From NCBI GenBank assembly GCA_033032865.1, contig JAWHQI010000262.1, forward strand, positions 3,231,501-3,295,500: a stretch of DNA of 64,000 nucleotides, read 5' to 3'. Positions within the stretch are counted from its first letter, which is position 1. Every line of letters starts with the position of its first letter. A program made the translations under genes and the position numbers. Under the pieces are notes generated by a model, which worked only from the letters and a program-made list of their open reading frames with translations, did not search any database and was not told the DNA's origin. The stretch comes from Dactylorhiza incarnata. Its lineage: Eukaryota > Streptophyta > Magnoliopsida > Asparagales > Orchidaceae. Positions 10,035 to 21,905 of the stretch are shown piece by piece.

Positions 10035-11945
10035 TCATTCTAAATTCAGCATTCCTAAGTCAATTTTGAAAGAATTGAACTTAGCCTCATCCAGTGGCTT
10101 GGTGAAGATATCAACTACTTGATTGTCTGTGGGGACATATTCAAGTTTGATATCTTCACACTTCACATGCTCTCTAATAAAATGGTACCTAATTTCTATG
10201 TGCTTGGTCCTGCTATGGGAGACAGGATTTTGGGCAATAGAAATAGCACTGGATGAGTCACACAGTAGAGGATATTGACTAACCTTGTTGTTGTAATCCT
10301 CCAATTGATGTTGGATTCACAGAAGTTGAGCACAACAACTTCCTGCAGCAATGTACTCTGACTCAGCTATGGATATGGCCATACTGGTTTGCTTTTTGCT
10401 GATCCAAGAGATCAGCCTCCTCCCTAGGAATTGACAAGTGCCACTTGTGCTTTTCCTGTCTTCTTTGCACCCTGCAAAATCTGCATCTGAATAGCCTATC
10501 AGTTTAAAGTAATTATTCCTAAGGTACCAAAGGCCAAGATTCAGGCTGCCCTTGAGGTATCTTAAGATCCTCTTCACAGAGGTGTAGTGAGATTCCTTAG
10601 GACAAGCCTGATACCTAGCACAAACACATGTAGAATACATAATGTCTGGCCTACTAGAAGTCAAATACAACAAGGATCCAATGATACAACTGTACATGGA
10701 TTCATCAAAGGCCTTCCCCTTTTCATCCTTGTCTAGTGATACATTAGATCCCATAGGTGTTCTCATGGTGGAGGCTGACTCCATCCCAAATTTCTTGATG
10801 AGCTCCTTGGTGTACTTAGTCTGGGAAATGAAAATTCCATCATCAGACTGTTTCACTTGGAGCCCAAGGAAATATTTGAGCTCACCCATACTGCTCATCT
10901 CAAACTCCCCCTGCATTAGATTAGCAAATCTCTTGCAGAGGTTGTCATTAGTAGATCCAAATATTATGTCATCAACATAGATTTGGACTAGGAGACAGTT
11001 GCCCCTTGTTTCCCTAAGAAATAATGTGATCTCTATCTTTCCTCTCAAGAATTTGTTCTTGATGAGAAAGCTAGACAAGGTCTCATACCAAGCTCTTGGA
11101 GCTTGTTTGAGACCATAAAGGGCTTTCCTAAGGAAGTAAACATGAGATATGAGAGTTGGATGAACAAAACCTGATAGCTGCTCTACATATACCTCCTCTT
11201 TCAGATTTCCATTTAGGAATGTTGATTTGACATCCATCTGGTACACTTTGAAGCCTTTGTGGGTTGCCTAGGCAAGGAATAACCGTATGGCCTCTAACCT
11301 TGCAACTGGGGCAAAGGTTTGGTCAAAGTCTATTCCCTCCTCTTTCCTATACCCCTTTGCAACAAGCCTTGCCTTGTTCTTGATGATTGTCCCATTTTCA
11401 TCCATCTTGTTTCTAAAGATCCATTTGGTGCCTATGATATTGTGTCCTTGTGGTCTTGGCACCAACTTCCATACTTTGCACCTCTTGAATTTCAAGAGTT
11501 CTTCCTGCATTGCCTGAATCCAGAATGAATCCATGTTGGCCTCTTCAAACTTTTTGGGCTCTACCTGTGAAAGAAAACTGAGGAACAAAGCCTCATTGTG
11601 AGCCCTGCTTCTAGTTGTTACACCTTGTTGCACATCCCCAATGATCTGCTCCAAGGGATGATTTCTGTCAACCCTTAGAGCAGGAGGCAATCTGGCAGCT
11701 CCTATTTGATGTTCATTTACTGCATCCTGCTGAATTTCTTCCAAAGCAGCAGTTTCTTCATGCAGCTGAGGATCATCATCTTGTGCTTCTTCATGGTCAG
11801 TTCCAGTTAAAGCTGGAGGCTGACCTGTGCTTGGTCTGTCCTGAAGTCTCATTTCCTGCAATTTCTCTAAAATTCCTGCACTTGGAGGTTGGTTAGACCA
11901 TTCCTTATGAACAAGGTCAAATTCATCAAAGACTACATGCAGGTG
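10035..11945 (-). pseudogene. SIRE1 RT and RNase H (copia type)
   Basis: One frame runs from the linker after integrase (HVVFDEFDL near 11935) through RT to the end of RNase H, broken only by stops at about 11265-11267 (TAG) and 10314-10316 (TGA). RT shows [50 protein letters not shown] and an intact active site, YVDDIIFGS. RNase H shows [19 protein letters not shown] and TKHIEIRYHFIRE, and ends with DIFTKPL. The TGA sits where SIRE2 still has a Trp codon (QLLWIQHQL), so it is a late loss. The integrase core is missing. Confidence 0.93.
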
Positions 11946-13263
11946 AGCTTGTGACTCGGTAGTGTATGTTGGTACGGACGGGTTGGTCCGGTGAGCCGGT
12001 GGCTCGGAAGGTTATTAATGACGGGAAGGTTATCCCCGGGGAGCTTATTGTTCGGAGGTAGATAATAGAGCATGTTGCATGTGCACGAAGGTGGTGGGTC
12101 TTCGGTATTGGACGGTCGTTCACACCGACGTCAATAGGTTGACTCGACAAGTGTGGTAATTACACTTAGCCATGAAAGTCTGGCGGTCCAGTCAGCAAGA
12201 GTACGCAGACGCTCCACGGTTTTGTGTTGAGGCGTACGATAGGTCTAGGTTAGGTAGTGTGAATACCAACCTAGAGGTGGGCGAGGCCCAACCCACCGCT
12301 TCCGTTTGCCACTACAGGAGTATCCCGGGCGTCTTGCTAGCTCCAAAAAGGGGGAACTAAAGGTCTATGCGCATAGAGTCGTAGTGAGTGAGTTGCACTT
12401 GTATGAACATAGCATAACAGCATATCTTGCATGTCATACATGAACATTGCATTTCAACCCCCTACCCCTAACGTATAATTTGGTATGGGACTTTTTATAC
12501 GATAGGCCCTGCTAAACGACCCCTTGGTCTATAGGTTTGTATGGGCATTCCTATAAATCAATGGTTACTTTTAAATTACTTTACTTGCGTCGCACTGCTT
12601 CTCTATATTACTTTACTGCACTTATTACTGTCTACTTGCTTATACTGCTAGCATATAAATTATATGGATATACTCTTGATAGCGTAGAATATTCGTCACC
12701 TGCTTTTGTTTACTCCACCTTGTTATCCCCCGCTTCTTCCTCCCGCTCGGTGCCTAGGAGTCGCGGGGGGAGGCGGGGACAAAATCGGCTTAGTCTTTAT
12801 GACTAACGGTCGGTTGTGACCGTAGGTGTACGGAGAGCTGGAGCACCAGCATGACCGGTCAAGACATGATGGCAGGATCTGAGGAGCATAAGCCATGCAG
12901 TACTTCTACCACAAGATAGGTGTTTGAAGATTTGAGAGTTGTTAGCTTCCGATTAGATGTAGAGTGAGAGAGTGAGATTTTGTTCTACTTCGGACATGTA
13001 CCGGGCATAAACCCTCTTTCTCTTTCTTATGTTGTACTCATTGATGGACAGTTTACATTTGGATATTTATATATACAGATGCGTGTGATTGTGGACTTAT
13101 GTGCTAGTTTATCTTCTTATCTCTTGTTGGCCTGGTTGATCGTTCTTGCCGGCAGGATCGGTGTCTTGCGGAGGTGGCTAATTTGTGTGCTAGCATCTCC
13201 GTAAGGCGGCGGTTCTGGGCATAAGATCCAGGAACTCTTCCGGTGCGGGAGAGGGATCTTACA
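11946..13263 (+). repeat. 3' part of a chromovirus 5' LTR
   Basis: The sequence has no ORF of note and ends GGGATCTTACA at 13263. It is followed by AA and an initiator-Met primer site, so it is the end of a 5' LTR on the plus strand. TATAAAT lies at 12654-12660. The LTR start is lost at the junction with SIRE1 near 11945. The TGTAAGA...TCTTACA style of ends matches the LTR starting at 4034, so they may be the same family. Confidence 0.7.
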
Positions 13264-13265
13264 AA

Positions 13266-13277
13266 TGGTATCAGAGG
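13266..13277 (+). other. Primer binding site (tRNA-iMet type)
   Basis: TGGTATCAGAGG differs from the common plant site TGGTATCAGAGC only at its last base. It starts 2 nt after the LTR end at 13263. From 13273 the sequence is shared with the LARD-like repeat, so the element's body is missing. Confidence 0.75.
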
Positions 13278-13279
13278 CA

Positions 13280-13865
13280 TGCAAGGTGATTCCCACCTTC
13301 AATTCCATCAAAAAGCTCAAAAGCCCAAATTGACTATTAGCACCCCAATTTTTCCTCTTATGACCCAAACTTCATTTTGAAGTTCAGAGAAATATACTCA
13401 TGCACATGTGATGAAATTTTAACCAGATCTCATACATAACCTAAAGAAGCCCTCACCAAAATATGGGGTCATTAGGAGTTATATAACTCAAAATATTTCA
13501 TTTATTTAATTTTCTAAGTTTTGAACAAAACTATAGAAAAAGTATCTCCAAAAAATCTGATATTTAAACCTAAGCTAGGTATGAGGCACATGCATGCATG
13601 GCCAAAATCTCAAGTCCATCAGACTTGGTACTAAAAAGTTATACACATTCAAAGTTCTGATTTTTGTTTTACCAGCCTCAATAGAATGAGTGATGTGGGC
13701 ACTAAATTTGACCAAATGGCCTGATTCCACATTCATTTGGAAGTAGATACTCAGATCTACAATTCCTATCTCTGGGGATTTTTCGATTTTCGGCCTCTAA
13801 GGGCCTCAAAATCAGCTTGCAAAAATACAAAAAAAATGTGACAGAAAATCACATTGAATCAGATT

Positions 13866-13905
<40 letters not shown>

Positions 13906-15514
13906 GATCAAGCACGAATCCTGGCGCAAGATCGACGGCGCCCCTTCATCGTCCCCGACTGCCAACGGCTGTGATTTCCCCCGCCTGGGTGACTTTCCTC
14001 CTCCATTTACCGGCCATCCACGGCCCACCACCGCCGGCCACCGCCTCCACCACCTCCGTTGAGGTGGTGGCTATCGTTTGACGGAGGCACGGCCACCGGA
14101 GATGGCCTCTCCGGCGATCCCGAGCAAGAAGAAAAGCTCGGACTTTCTCCCTCAATCTCACATGGGATCGGGCTTAATTGAGCCCGATTTCTCTCCTAAA
14201 TGGACCAAGATACTAGCACAGAGGGAGAGGGGGAGAAATCGTACCTCAGGCGAGCTTGGAGGTGAGTTATCCGGCGGGCAGACATGATAGTAGCTGTCGG
14301 CGGCGGGATTGCTCAAAACCCCATTTCTGGATCAAAAGCTCCACTCCAGCAGTGGATTTCAGCTGCTCTCAAGGTTCTGAAGGTGATGGTGGGCTCAATT
14401 GGGGTCGGGGGTGGCTGTTTTGTTAGCAGCCATTAGTGGTGGTGAGCTCCGGCGATCCTCCTCAAAAACCCGATTCTCCACCGTTTGCCTCACTGTAAAG
14501 CTCTAGCTCAACTCCTCTTGATGCTCTGAAGCTGATGGGAGGGTTCGTTTGGGCTGATATGAGCTGTAGAGGTGGTTTTGAACTTTGGCATTTTCGGCCA
14601 TGCCTTGGATGCTCCTCCCAGCCACCAAGTGGCACACCTTCAACCCAATTTCGGCTAGCATTCATGTGAGGAGTTCAAATTTGGTCTTGGGCAGGGGAGA
14701 GGAGGGCCACATGGCAAGCTCTCACTTTTGCCCCTTAATGGAGGAGGGGAAAAATTCCACTTTTGCCCCCATGCATGCCTTTGCATGCTGGATTTAAGGG
14801 GCAATGCTGGTCATTAGACCTATGGGCTTCAGAGTGGGCTTTGGGTGAGGGCCTTAATCCATTGGAATTTGGATTAATTCCAATTAAGCCTAATTTAGGC
14901 AAAGTTGACCCTTGTTGACTTTTGGGTTGACTTGGTCAATTGGGTGTGTTGACTGGTCTAATGTGTTGACATTGAGTCCAGTGACACCACCCAAGGTTGG
15001 TTGAGTCATGGTCAAGACATAAGTGAGCCAATTTGACCCAAAGGTGTGATTTTGACCAAAATTGGGGAAATGTTGACTTTGGTTAAATTGGTCAAATTGT
15101 TGACCCCATGATGGGGCTTTTGGGTCAATTAGGTCGCCCATGATGTTCTAAGACTAGGGGTGAAGTCAATTTCATGCTTTGGGGTTCAATTGAACTTATT
15201 GGGGAGGATTTTACCTATGTTGACCCAAGTTTGACTTTGGTCAAATTGGGTCAATTGGTGACCCCATGATGGGGCTTTTGGGTCTATAGCATTCCTTGGA
15301 GTGTTTATCATCTATTGGAGGAGTCAATTTGCAAGTGTGAGTTCATGTTGATGCTAGTTTGACCTAGGTTGACTTGAGCCTTATAGTAGACCACATGTGA
15401 GTTCACCTAACCCTATGTGTCCTAAAGCTGCAATCTAGCTCAAACTCACCATACTCACCACTTGTCTCACCCTAAATTGGAGTTAGGGGGTCTAGTAGGA
15501 AATGGGATGTTACA
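13280..15514 (-). repeat. LARD-like 3' LTR (left copy)
   Basis: Collinear with 18259-20483, with small differences: the (TA)n tract at 13867-13903 is longer, and a segment near 14723 differs. It contains many GTTGAC/GGTCAA words (14890-15370). The short ORFs present also occur in the other copy with different breaks and do not look coding. Confidence 0.85.
13867..13903. repeat. (TA)n microsatellite in LTR
   Basis: A pure TA run, shortened to about 15 bp in the sister LTR copy at 18849-18863, so it has changed length since insertion. Confidence 0.9.
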
Positions 15515-17782
15515 ATTCCCAATTAACAAAAGAACAATTTCGTCCTCGAAATTTAAGTTCGGGTCCACGAGGTTCCAAGCTCATGAAGATGAGAGGTCTC
15601 AAGGCTATCACAAGACTATCTGATAATTGTTATATTATCTTTCATCCATATCCCAACCTATCCATTCTTCAAATATACGTTCAAGCATTTCATCGTCCAT
15701 TATTTAGAAAAAAAGTTCCTCAAATTGTAATCTCACATTGTACTTTGTGAAGAGTAATGTCCTTTATTCAATGATTATTTCCAATAAATTTTCCATAGCT
15801 TAAACTATCACGAGAGATCATATATCAAGCCCATGACATTTCATGTCAACAATTCAGTGGATTAATTTCTCAAGTTGTAGTCTCAATTGTACTCGTGAAG
15901 GAAGCCTGTTATTTATTCAAGAATTAACTCTACCAAAATTCTCCGAGCTTCCTACTGATATGAAAACCCATGTGCACATTTCTATGACAATCCAGTAACT
16001 ATATTTCATGGTATAAATTCCTACATTTTAGTCGACGCATACCTCCATAATATAGCTATAAGCATGAACTTATTTATGGTGAGAATTCAACTTATGTGCA
16101 CATGTGGTAATCTTTCCTGGATCCTTTCATATAGTTCAGCATCGACCAATATGTATGAGTTAATAAATTACCAAGTTCATTATACTCGTGAGATCATCAC
16201 TATTATGTATAACCCATAATCTAATCTCTAAAGTTATGATTTAATGAGGTGTTGTATTTCCCAATATCACATATTACTCTCCAAAACATACAACATTCTT
16301 GTGGGTTATAATGACATTTGTCTTTCAATTCTCAGGCTCATCAAGCCCTGAATCTACAGGTCATAAGTACTCTCTTATTTACTTAATCCATAGGTATAAT
16401 TTCAACGATCTCCGGTTATGTGTCAACTATCTTCCAAGGTATATGAATATCGGTTACGATATAATTGTTCGAAAACAACAAGGGCTTGATTTTTCAATAA
16501 TTGTATATACATTATCTTCGAATGCCCAGAAATTCAAGAATTTCCAATTATAGTTCTATCATGCAGGAATCTCATTCCAATCCACCAGCTTCATGACGCG
16601 ATAAATTGTTCCAAACTTGGCAACTTTATGCTTCTAATAACTTGACTAAAAACCAGTCAACTTTCTATTCGTCCCGATTCTATTATAGATCATCGTCTCA
16701 GGCTTGAGGAGGTGAATCTATGATATCATGCTTCGCATTGGGTTATTTATTCATTTCTTAAGATCACGAGGGCCTATAACCAGGTTCTATTTCTATCCAA
16801 TCCATATCCTAAGTCTCGTATTGACCTCCTTGATTTCAGAGGTCATAAATACACGTATAACTTGCCAACCTCTATGCATATCCCCAATGGTTATTTTGCT
16901 ATCCTCTTATTTACTTGTCTACACATACAGACCTCATCTTGCCCAAGTAAATATTGAAAATACCAAACTTCAAGGTCTATAAGTTTGAGATTCATCTTCT
17001 AAATAAGGTCTAGGGAAACTCAAGTCAGTACTAAGTTGGCCCAATAAACAAAAGGGATAAGCCCCCGTATGTTTTGGGCTAAATTTATTCGATATCGCTA
17101 TAGTGCATTTACCCTATATATGCACACAATTCTTATGATATACATCCTTGTCTTGGAGTTCCACCTTGAGACCTTATTGATATGATACACATTCAAGGTC
17201 CTTAAAATTACCGTTCACGAATCCTTCTTAAGGTCAATGTGTGACCTAACCAAGAATGGGCCTTCTTTGGATTTGGATTCTTATTCAACCCCTAATAATT
17301 GTCTTGGCGACTGCTTCACCGTAGAAATATACGGAAAGTATAATTGGCAGGATAATTTATGCTTAAGAGTCTCTTATTACTCCAAAGGTAGGTCACATGC
17401 ACCAAAGCCTTTGAGATGGTTCAATTAGTTTGGTTAAGGGGTAAAATCATTTGATAAGGGAGCGGTAAGCATCAGAGTGTAAGCCTAAAACACCTACACT
17501 CCTACTAAGCTCTTCCCTTTAATCATGTTGGGAATCCTCCTGTCCTAACCAAATATATACTTGAGATCGATTTAAGACTAAGATATGCTATGAAAACGTC
17601 TTGGTAAGTCAAAACTAAAGAGTTGTCCTTAGTTGGGTTGGCCTAACTCATTGGTTAAAGGACTAATTTGTGTGTTTTTTACACATGGGCACACCACTGC
17701 TTCCGCTGCTAGTTTGTCTTCAAACTAACTCGAGCGGGGGTGTCCCAGTTTTTGTGGACTTCTTTCTCGTTGGATCGTTTGG
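15515..17782. other. Non-coding body of LARD-like element
   Basis: AT-rich, with no ORF above about 85 codons and no recognisable retroelement domain. The only landmark is the minus-strand polypurine region at 15515-15560, next to the left LTR. Confidence 0.7.
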
Positions 17783-17955
17783 GCTCTGATACCATTTGTA
17801 TTTTACAAAGGGTATCAGAGCGTAAATGATCCTTCAGCTAGTGCTAAAAACAGAAATTCTCTTATGTCCACTCTATTTTAAATGAGTGGTTCAGGGGAAC
17901 CACTTCAGCGGAAGCAGTGGTGGACTGTTTAATTATCAAGACAATGTTTTGACAC
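17650..17955. repeat. Head-to-head inverted primer-site structure
   Basis: A minus-strand primer site (GCTCTGATACCA on plus, 17783-17794) and a plus-strand site (GGGTATCAGAGC, 17810-17821) face away from each other. They are separated by TT-TGTATTTTACA-AA. The leader sequences beyond them are also related in inverted orientation: CAGCGGAAGCAGTGGTG occurs downstream of the plus site, and its complement lies at about 17690-17710. The 11 bp between them has TG..CA ends, like an almost completely deleted LTR. Confidence 0.7.
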
Positions 17956-18258
17956 AACTCTACCCTAGACCTATTCCTCTTTGTCTTATTGGGGATGACA
18001 TATCTCCCTCTCAGTTTGATAAAATTTCACCTACTTCATCAAAATTAGTACTTCACTAAGGTGGTTCGAGTAAATGAGAACTATAATGGATAAATTTCAT
18101 ATAATAGTTTAAGTAATTCCATATTAGCATACTTAAAGGGCATTAAAAAAGATGATTGTTCATAAGTAAATAATCAAATGTTCCTCAAAATCAAAATTTT
18201 AGTGGAATTTCACTAGAAAATCAGTTATCTGAAGCTCATCATTAACCAACTAGAGGCA

Positions 18259-20483
18259 TGCAAGGTGATTCCCACCTTCAATTCCATCAAAAAGCTCAAA
18301 AGCCCAAATTGACTATTAGCACCCCAATTTTTCCTCTTAAGTCCCAAACTTCATTTTGAAGTTCAGAGAAATATACTCATGCACATGTGATGAAATTTTA
18401 ACCAGATCCCATACATAACCTAAAGAAGCCCTCACCAAAATATGGGGTCATTAGGAGTTATATAACTCAAAATATTTCATTTATTTAATTTTCTAAGTTT
18501 TGAACAAAACTATAGAAAAAGTATCTCCAAAAAATCTGATATTTAAACCTAAGCTAGGTATGAGGCACATGCATGCATGGCCAAAATCTCAAGTCCATCA
18601 GACTTGGTACTAAAACGTTATACACATTCAAAGTTCTGATTTTTGTTTTGACCAGCCTCACTAGAATGAGTGCTGTGGGCCCAATATTTAACCAAATGGC
18701 CTGATTCCACTTTCATTTGGAAGTAGATACTCAGATCTACAATTCCTATCTCTGGGGATTTTCCGATTTTCGGCCTCTAAGGGCCTCAAAATCAGCTTGC
18801 AAAAATACAAAAAAAATGTGACAGAAAATCACATTGAATTAGATTAATAATATATATATATATCGGATCAAGCACGAATCCTGTCGCAAGATCGACGACG
18901 CCCCTTCATCGTCCCGGACAGCCAACGGCTATGATTTCCCCCGCCTGGGTGACTTTCCTCCTCCATTTCCCGGCCATCCACGACCCACCACCGCCGGCCA
19001 CCGCCTCCACCACCTCCGTTGAGGTGGTGGCTATCTTTTGATGGCGGCACGGCGACCGGAGATGGCCTCTACGGCGATCCCGAGCAAGAAGAAAATCTCG
19101 GACTTTCTCCCTCAATCTCACATGGGATCGGGCTCAATTGAGCCCGATTTCTCTCCTAAATGGACCTAGATACTAGCACAGAGGGAGAGGGGGAGAAATC
19201 GTACCTCAGGCGAGCTTGGAGGTGAGTTATCCGACGGGCTGACATGCTAGTAGCTGTCGGCGGCGAGATTGGTCAAAACCCCGTTTCTGGATCAAAAGCT
19301 CCACTCCAGTAGTGGATTTCAGCTGCTCTCAAGGTTCTGAAGGTGATGGTGGGCTCAATTGGGGTCGGGGGTGGCTGTTTTGTTAGCAGCCATTAGTGGT
19401 GGTGAGCTCCGGCGATCCTCCTCAAAAACCCGATTCTCCACCGTTTGCCTCACTGTAAAGCTCTAGCTCAACTCCTCTTGATGCTATGAAGCTGATGGGA
19501 GGGTTCGTTTGGGCTGATATGAGCTGTAGAGGTGGTTTTGAACTTTGGCATTTTCGGCCATGCCTTGGATGCTCCTCCCAGCCACAAAGTGGCACAGCTT
19601 CAGCCCAATTTCGGCTGGCATTCATGTGAGGAGTTCAAATTTGGTCTTGGGCAGGGGAGAGGGGGGCCACATGGCAAGCTCTCCTCAAAATCCTCTTTGT
19701 CCTTAATGGAGGAGGGGAAAAATTCCACTTTTGCCCCCATGCATGTCTTTGCATGATGGATTTAAGGGGCAATGCTGGTCATTAGACCTATGGGCTTCAG
19801 AGTGGGATTTGGGTGAGGGCCTTAATCCATTGGAATTTGGATTAATTCCAATTAAGCCCAATTTAGGCAAGGTTGACCCTATGTTGACTTTTGGGTTGAC
19901 TTGGTCAATTGGGTGTGTTGACTGGTCCAATGTGTTGACATTGAGTCCAGTGACACCAACCAAGGTTGGTTGAGTCATGGTGAAGACCTAAGTGAGCCAA
20001 TTTGACCCAAAGGTGTGATTTTGACCAAAATTGGGGAAATGTTGACTTTGGTCAAATTGGTCAAATTGTTGACCCCATGATGGGGCTTTTGGGTCAATTA
20101 GGTCCCCCATGATGTTCTAAGACTAGGGGTGAAGTCAATTTCATGCTTTGGGGTTCAATTGAACTTATTGGGGAGGATTTGACCTATGTTGACCCAAGTT
20201 TGACTTTGGTCAAATTGGGTCAATTGGTGACCCCATGATGGGGCTTTTGGGTCTATAGCATTCCTTGGAGCGTTTATCATCTATTGGAGAAGTCAATTTG
20301 CAAGTGTGAGTTCATGTTGATGCTAGTTTGATCTAGGTTGACTTGAGCCTTATAGTAGACCACATGTGAGTTCACCTAACCCTATGTGTCCTAAAGCTGC
20401 AATCTAGCTCAAACTCACCATACTCACCACTTGTCTCACCCTAAATTGGAGTTAGGGGGTCTAGTAGAAAATGGGATGTTACA
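18259..20483 (-). repeat. LARD-like 5' LTR (right copy)
   Basis: Second copy of the 2.2-kb LTR, ending GGGATGTTACA at 20483. It abuts Tat1 gag sequence at 20484 with no target duplication. On its inner side no primer site directly adjoins it. The nearest minus-strand site is 465 bp away, at 17783. Confidence 0.85.
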
Positions 20484-20864
20484 CCCGGAGGGGGAGTGGA
20501 GGCAGCGCTCCGAAGGAATGCAAGGTCAGGGAAGGGGTTACGGCCCGGGAAGGGGTAACTTCTATGGAGGACAAGGAAGACCCCACCAGTTGGGTGGAGG
20601 CAGGGTCCGAGGCAGCTGCCTCCCCCGCCTCAGCAAGCTATGGCGATCAGGAGGGGAAGAGGAGGAAGAGGAAGGATAGAAGAGGCGAGAGAAGAAGCGG
20701 GGGCAAGAAGGAGGAGGAATAGGATGGCGGTAGGCGAAGCAGGGGAGGCGACGTTGCCGTATTGTGACTTCCACGATGACGAAGGTCACGCGACGGCCAC
20801 CTGCCAGAGTTCCTGGAAACAAAAGGGGCCGAGTTCCCCCGCCGAGGCAACAGGTGAGAATTGA
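20484..20864 (+). pseudogene. Tat1 gag C-terminal remnant
   Basis: A Gly/Arg/Glu-rich stretch precedes a zinc-knuckle-like motif, YCDFHDDEGHATATC (near 20757-20801), of the kind used for RNA packaging. The same region is present in Tat2 (about 47760-47430, minus). The frame is the protease frame, but TGA at 20862-20864 and a G run of 19 at 20952-20970 break it. Confidence 0.8.
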
Positions 20865-20975
20865 GGAGGTCGAGCCCTGAGGGGAGGAGGAAGAAAGGTG
20901 TGAAGACAGAGTTGATGTGGTGAGTAGAGGAGGGATCGGGGTGATCCATGAGGGGGGGGGGGGGGGGGGGTAGGG

Positions 20976-21878
20976 GTGGAGGCAACCCGCAAGGCTAGCC
21001 TACATACCATCTATCGTCAGAGTGTGGCCTCAACATCCACTGCTCCTCCCCCGGCGGAGAGAATTACTTTCTCCCAGAAGGACATGCCGAGCTATGAAGA
21101 CCTGTTCTGCGATGCGCTGGTCATCCAGACCGCCATCGAGAACTTCACCGTCTCACGGATTCTAGTCGATAACGGGAGCTCGGTCAACGTCGTCTTCAAG
21201 AAGGCGTTTGACGAGATGAAGGTGGAGTCCAAGAGGGTGTTGGCCTCGGATGGCCCCCTATTCGGCTTTTCAGGAGAAAGGAAGGAGGTAGAGGGTGGAG
21301 TGGGGCTCCATGTGACCCTCGGAGGGCAGTCCCGGAACTGCCGCTTCGTGATAGTGGATGCTCCAAGCAGCTACAGCGCCATCTTTGGACGGCCTCTCAT
21401 CAGCGCATTCAGATGTGTCCCTTCCACCATCCACCAATGTCTCAAGTTCAACGCGGGTGGAGTCCAGGTCCGGATCCGAGGAGATCCCAAGATGGCGAGA
21501 CACTGCTATGTGACGGATGTCAACACCAACACCTGGATGGGAGAAGCGGAGGAGTTCGATAAAATGATGGAGGAGGCATCAGAAGCCGGAGGAGAGAATG
21601 GAGTCGAGGAGAGGATGGGGGAAGAGGAGGTTCATGCCCAGGAAGGGGTCGCCGAGAGGCCCAGGGCGGAGAGAGGAGAGGATGAGGGGAAAGGAGAGGG
21701 TGCCCGGGAAGGAGGAGCGGAAGAGCTAATGATGGTAGGAGAGGCAGAGATGGAGGAAGGAGCCCAAGCGCTCGCTTGCGGAGGAGAGAAGGAAAGCGCT
21801 TGGGGAGAGCAATCCAGGCTAGAGGCTGTGGATGAGGTCATGGAGCTCGAAGTCACCATTCGGCTTGGAGTGGTTTAG
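20976..21878 (+). pseudogene. Tat1 aspartic protease region
   Basis: The frame contains the retropepsin active site ILVDNGSSVNVVF (about residues 60-72 of the ORF) and the flap-side motif YSAIFGRPLI. A Glu-rich linker of about 100 residues follows, leading to RT in the same frame. One TAG at 21876-21878 separates it from the RT segment. It would cleave the polyprotein. The start shown is simply the first Met after upstream stops and not necessarily real. Confidence 0.85.
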
Positions 21879-21905
21879 AAGGTCCGAGCCAGCGGGGAGC
21901 TCAAT

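Larger units (their letters stand above)
4731..11945 (-). mobile_element. SIRE1: truncated SIRE-type Ty1/copia element
   Basis: Read on the minus strand the order is: end of integrase/linker, RT, RNase H, an 800-bp promoter-like spacer, a coiled-coil ORF in the env position, PPT, 3' LTR. An extra ORF after pol in a copia element is the mark of the SIRE (Maximus) lineage. The gag, protease, integrase core and 5' LTR are missing. Homology stops at about 11945, where chromovirus LTR sequence starts. No target duplication can be tested because one end is lost. Confidence 0.85.
13273..20483 (-). mobile_element. LARD-like non-coding LTR element
   Basis: Two same-orientation copies of a 2.2-kb sequence (13280-15514 and 18259-20483) flank about 2.7 kb without any substantial ORF. 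Read on the minus strand the LTR starts TGTAACATCCC. The polypurine side (15515-15560) carries TTTCGAGGACGAAATT, the chromovirus hallmark. This suggests a non-autonomous derivative of a Tekay-type chromovirus. Its outer flanks share no target duplication, and the 5' leader is rearranged (facing primer sites at 17783-17821), so this is not a simple intact insertion. Confidence 0.7.

Noticed and set aside
4034..13263. One chromovirus 3' LTR split by SIRE1 (4034-4730 plus 11946-13263)
   Set aside because: The right part is followed by a primer binding site at 13266, so it is a 5' LTR end. The two may belong to one family but not to one LTR.
13266..17821. TGGTATCAGAGC words as tRNA gene pieces
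   Set aside because: They are primer binding sites next to LTR ends. No cloverleaf or internal promoter is present.
20562..20985. Minus-strand Pro-rich ORFs opposite Tat1 gag
   Set aside because: Shadows of the Gly/Arg/Glu-rich gag coding strand, without a promoter or splice pattern.
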